NCBI RefSeq assembly: GCF_002878395.1
Contig: NC_061116.1
Location: 122,246,191 to 122,310,190 of the forward strand
Origin: Capsicum annuum
Taxonomy: Eukaryota; Streptophyta; Magnoliopsida; Solanales; Solanaceae
Direction of reading: 5' to 3'
DNA: 64,000 nucleotides
Part shown: positions 59,789 to 64,000 of the stretch, in pieces
Position numbering within the stretch: the first letter of the stretch is position 1
Layout of the letters: each line of letters opens with the position of its first letter
The notes under the pieces: generated by a model
What the model was told of the DNA's origin: nothing
What the model saw: the letters and a program-made list of their open reading frames with translations, nothing else
Database searches by the model: none
Translations under genes and position numbers: made by a program

Positions 59789-62170
59789 TAAAACTTCTCA
59801 GACTCTGGCACTTGAAAATTTTCTAAGTTTATAGCTCATTGCCTTGATTACTGCATGACCCTATAAGTCTTAGGGTGTCTTGATGGGCCATGTCACCCAT
59901 TCGTAAGGTGTCTAGTTAATTTAGTTGAGTTTCTTTCATGGGTACGACTTAGGGACACGAGTCATAAAAACTCGTGATGAGTCGTAACAAAATTATGTAA
60001 GTTGTTGGATTGATTTTGCTCTTAGTACAAGTGGATCAATACAAGCCGTAAGGATTCGTTATAAGATAAGGAATCGTTATGAGTCATAAGGACTCATTAC
60101 GAGCTGTAACGATCATCCGTAGGATGCCAAGTGTTCACCCTATTTAGTTCTTCTCTGGTTATCAGTAGGACCCTATGAGTCGTAGGGTTATGTTAAGGGT
60201 TGGTTGGTTGAGTCGTAAGGATAATAGTTCTGGGGATCCTAGATATTTTCGTGGTTACAACTCGTGGTGATGAGTCATAAGGTGATGTTATAAGTAGATG
60301 GATGACTCGTAACGAAGGATGATGCTTTTCCAACTATTAAGTTGAGGGTACTTTAGACATTTTCCTATTAAAACCCTTCAGACCTCACATCCATAAAACA
60401 CTTTTATTGCATTCATTCAACACTGTAACAGATTAAACATTCTCTTTACTCTCTCTAAATCTGCTCAATCAAGTCATGCTAGGGTTTCACCAATTTGGTT
60501 ATCTAAGAGTCCAGGGGTTGATTTTGCTCCGTAAATCATCGTGATTCAGGAATGTCACCCATCCCTCATTGTCAATTTTGTAAAAGCATGTTATTTAAAG
60601 TATTGTTCATGAGACATTGGCATGTTCTTTTAAAGCAAGGGTTGAGGATTTTGAATCTTTATTACTGAATAATGGTTTCCCACAGTTTAATTGTGATTTT
60701 CCATACTTTAATTATGGTTTTTGCACATGTGGGTGCATGAGAATGGTGATTTAAATAAGGGGTCAAGGTTAATCCCCAAATTGATGATTTTCCCTTTGTT
60801 TTGGCTTTGATAGTGGTATGATCTTAACCTATTTGTGAAATTGCTAATAATAATGAATTGTACTATGTTTTAATTGTTTGTTGAACTAATGCATTGGCAT
60901 AAAATAATTAATGAATTGTCAATGGCTTTATGAAGGCCTTGATGGCCATAAATTTATTTAAATTTTATCCTTGGGGTTTGATTGGCTAAATGGGTTTGAG
61001 TCCCAAATGTTTAATTAATTTGATGTCTTTCTTTAAACTATGGGTTCAAGTCCTAGTTGATGAATTATTTTTATGCCATATTATACACTTTCAAGTGGGG
61101 TTGGTATGATGATACCAGTGGGTTGCCTATATGTAAAAATAGGTTAATAAATAGTGATGCATATTAAATGTTTTAAATTGGGCTTAAAAGCTGGATATGT
61201 AGCTAGGCCATGAAAGTGGGGGTCCTAAAGGACTAACACTAGAAATCGCGCTATTAGGTGTGGGTGTCTGAATGATCGAGAGGTCCGAGTCCCCCATATT
61301 GAATATATGGATAGGTCGTTTTAGTTCCCCATGTTTTATAAATTGGTGCTTAAGTCACCTTGATTATGTCGGGGGGTTCGAGTCCTCCATAATGTCATAT
61401 ACAGATATGGATATTCTCTGGTTCGTGCGACTAGACTTACTGGGGCCCTTCTAGTTAGGGAGGATCTGGTCCCATATACCCCGTGAGTGCTTTTTTATAT
61501 GATGGTTATGCTACACAACCCAAGTTAAGGTTTTTGAAGGTCATAATAAGCTTTGTGACATACCTATCATGTGGTATTATGTATATTAGGATATGGACAT
61601 TAAATGATATTATGCATTGAATGCTGTATTGATTTTAAACTGTTATGATGACATTATTTTGTTCTTCTATCCTTGAGTTACTTGCTAGCGCTGCAACCAC
61701 TAACCGTTTCGAATGATATATCCCAACACAATGAAGGAACATTGTGGTTTGGATTTGGGATAAACTAGAGAGTCAAATTTAAGAGGTGAGCTTCATAAAT
61801 TTGGAAGGATCTATTTCATATTGTGGTTTCCTTTACATATTTCTACTCACTTAGACTTAGTTTTGTCAATTGTGTGGGGCATGTCCCTATATTATATTGA
61901 CTTTTGGTTTTATAGAGGTTTTGTTGGACTAATATAGACTGGGGTTATTTTGTTTATTGTTTGGTAACAAAAGGTTGTCTGTTTATTGGTGGTTGGTATA
62001 GACATACCATGAATTATCATAAATTTCATTTCATGTTATCTTGTTATATTTTTGGAATTCATCCAACATTTAGGATGTTGTGTTGGTTTAGTTAGGTGAA
62101 GGGATTGATCTCTGGTCCATATGGGATTTGAGATACCCGCCACAGCTAGCCCGTGGCTCAGGTAGTGACA
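59789..62170 (+). repeat. LTR of element B (unit 2)
   Basis: A 2.38-kb LTR following a G/A-rich tract. It starts TAAAACTTCTCAG (decayed TGAAATACCTCAG) and ends GGTAGTGACA. The D insertion is absent: the target site reads GTCATATACAGATATGG near 61390. It carries GGTTCGAGTCC-like motifs near 61276 and 61376. Confidence 0.86.
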
Positions 62171-62182
62171 ATATCACTAGCT
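62171..62182 (+). other. Primer-binding-site-like sequence after B LTR (unit 3 border)
   Basis: ATATCACTAGCT directly follows GTGACA, as at 14192. It resembles the Met-tRNA primer site with substitutions. Confidence 0.5.
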
Positions 62183-63935
62183 AGGGAACCCCTAACTACA
62201 TTTTGAATTTCAAAACCCCAGGATAGAGCATTCGGGTTCCTCATGTCATCAATAGTCTCCATGTCTACAACCTAGTTGGTTGGATAACTCTATCCACCAC
62301 AATAATAGTTGAGACGTGTATTTCTCATAAATAGAATGACAAGATAGGAAAAAGGAAATATGGTGATTGATGTCGCCCAAAATACACCACCTATTAGAAG
62401 TATAATGTGGTCGATTGCAAATATAATAACCATACAAGGTTGGGGTCGATCCCACAGGGAAAATATAAATAGTTGTTTGACTTGATGCAATTCACCATCA
62501 GTACATAATAGTAAATGGGGGGATTTCAGTATCAATTGCAAGTAGTAACCGATTTTTGAGTGCTTTTGAGTTGTAAATAATATGAGATGAACACTAGGAT
62601 TGTGTTCCCCCTGACTTCTCAACACCATAAATTTCTCGTGATCAACCCAACTATTCTATTGTTCTGCATGCAAAGTCTACAAGATAGGTATTATCGACCG
62701 CCTTTTGGATAGAAAGATAAATTCCACCCTTTACCGGTTAAGTCACAAGGAATAGCCTTGTTTTTCCTTGCCGTGACCTCAGTTCACTATCACACTTTGG
62801 GATCAAGTGATTAGATGAGATTGCGGGGACTAAAATATGGAGGTGAATCCCAAATCACTGTCCTAATATTCTTTTCCTAATCACAAACTCCCTTGTGGGG
62901 ATGGATGCGAATACAAGTTATATCAAGATCCTGTAGATAATTGAGATTAATTATCATGAAAAAGATAAAGATACAAGCAAAAACCCTAGACAAATGCATA
63001 TCACACTTCCTCTACATAGCTAATCCACAGGGTTCCTACAAGCCTAGTCAATGAGATTAGCTGCTCATGTCTGTTCCAGAAACCATGGATATCAATGGAG
63101 AACACATATATTTAATTGCACATGAATAAGATGAATAAAATCCAAAGTCATTAAATGAATAAAACACCAAAATCTCTAGAGTAATTGTAAAGAGTATTGT
63201 AACATTTCTTAAAAAAATGTAAAAAAATGTAACCTAATAAAAGATAAACCCTAAGGTTTTTATAGTATCTCAAAATAAAATCAAAATCCTAATAAAAATA
63301 GGAAATCTAAAGTTATTTCAGCAATCGGTACGACTTGGCCTTTATTCGTATCGACATCATACGATTCGTGCCCTGCCTTCTTGTATCTATTCCAGTATCT
63401 GTCCTCCCAAGTATTCAACTTTTTGTTCAGCATATGACTTCCTCTTACGAGTCGTACCTGAGTGTAAGAATTATGTCCTTCACTTATATCCACCTGGGAC
63501 TTTTGTCTTTCCAAGCTTTGAACATTGGTTTATGTATGATTTGACTATATGAGTCAAAATTAAAATTCCGACTCATATTCTTTTGGGAATTTTCTCATGG
63601 TTGTAGTTCTGGACAATATTAGGCTCACGACTGCTATTTTACGATTCGTATCCTAGCTTAGAACTTGGATACTAAAGTGGTATCTTCTCCATACTTGGCT
63701 TTACAGATTTGTTCTTGGTCCTATTGTGCATACGATTCGTATTGGATGTTTACGATTCAAGAGCTGACTCATATCTTAATCACAATTTATCTTTTTAGGT
63801 CTTTTCTTTTCATTCCAACACCACTATAGGCCTATTTTACATGAAATATACACTAAAGCACGTCATACCTAACAAAATATCATAAGTTCACACCTAAAGT
63901 TGTGGTTTTAAGCATAAAAGGGTCGTGTTTCCATA
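62183..63935 (-). repeat. Left arm of element E (unit 3), noncoding
   Basis: Third copy of the arm at 14204-15939. It has the cleanest form of the block GGTCGATCCCACAGGGA (about 62443-62460) and the GACTCGTA-type words at 63310-63760. It ends GTGTTTCCATA, the left target duplication of C. No protein was recognised. Confidence 0.58.
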
Positions 63936-64000
63936 TGTCATGAACCTAGAATACCCCCTAGACGTAACACAGTGCTTGGAGCCGCAAGTGATCCAAGGTA
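63936..64000 (-). repeat. Start of C LTR in unit 3, cut by the window end
   Basis: Begins TGTCATGAACCTAGAATACC, with the terminal TG kept, and continues with GTAACACAGTGCTTGGAGCC as in the other C LTRs. Whether it is solo or part of a tandem array lies outside the window. Confidence 0.75.

Larger units (their letters stand above)
34059..62170. repeat. Composite repeat unit 2 (about 17 kb plus extra C element copies)
   Basis: Same order and junctions as unit 1: E left arm, C LTR array, remainder of E, 3' A with LTR, 3' B with LTR. The C site holds three LTRs and two internal regions instead of one LTR. Without the two extra LTRs and two internal regions (about 11.0 kb) it is about 17.1 kb. 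Confidence 0.8.

Noticed and set aside
14192..62170. Large duplication as an assembly artefact only
   Set aside because: The copies differ by many substitutions, a solo LTR insertion and distinct deletions, so they cannot be the same reads placed twice. Local assembly errors inside the C array are still possible.
1..64000. Telomeric repeat, rDNA, organelle DNA insert or short-unit centromeric satellite
   Set aside because: No CCCTAAA arrays, rRNA text, recognisable plastid or mitochondrial genes, or short-unit satellite arrays were seen on reading both strands.

Overview
This window looks like gene-poor heterochromatin of a flowering plant, probably a nightshade (Solanaceae such as pepper, tomato or tobacco). 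The family guess is an inference from the style of the Tekay/Del-type chromovirus proteins; nothing fixes the species. The DNA is AT-rich, no reading frame exceeds about 160 codons, and I found no intact host gene, tRNA, rRNA or CRISPR. Almost every base can be assigned to degenerate, nested Ty3/gypsy LTR retrotransposons. All coding traces are broken by stops and frameshifts, so they are called pseudogenes.

Five element families are used here as working names. A and B are two related Tekay/Del chromoviruses on the plus strand (gag, protease, reverse transcriptase, RNase H, integrase, chromodomain tail). C is a minus-strand element with about 3.1-kb LTRs and a 2.7-kb internal region without recognisable pol. 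D is a solo LTR related to C. E is an Athila/Tat-like element on the minus strand, with the end of integrase and a downstream ORF resembling the putative plant transposon protein found in such elements.

Layout. 1-1232 is the RNase H/integrase part of element B. 1233-10913 is a complete but dead copy of A (LTR, internal region, LTR) inserted into B's integrase gene with a 5-bp target duplication. 10914-14191 is the rest of B and its 3' LTR. 14192-34058 is repeat unit 1: E left arm, C LTR, rest of E, 3' part of A, 3' part of B, and the B LTR, which is interrupted by solo LTR D at 30594-33455. 34059-62170 is repeat unit 2 with the same order, except that the C site holds a tandem array LTR-internal-LTR-internal-LTR (35753-49879). 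62171-64000 starts a third unit and breaks off just inside its C LTR.

The main result is that units 1 and 2 are copies of one composite block. Removing D from unit 1, and the two extra C LTRs plus two C internal regions from unit 2, leaves about 17.0-17.1 kb in each. The junctions (A in B, C in E, E joined to A) are at the same places in each copy that contains them. Nesting therefore came first, then the nest was amplified in tandem, and later the copies changed separately by LTR-LTR recombination, a new insertion and deletions. I see no functional pathway or defence system; the interest is in the genome structure.
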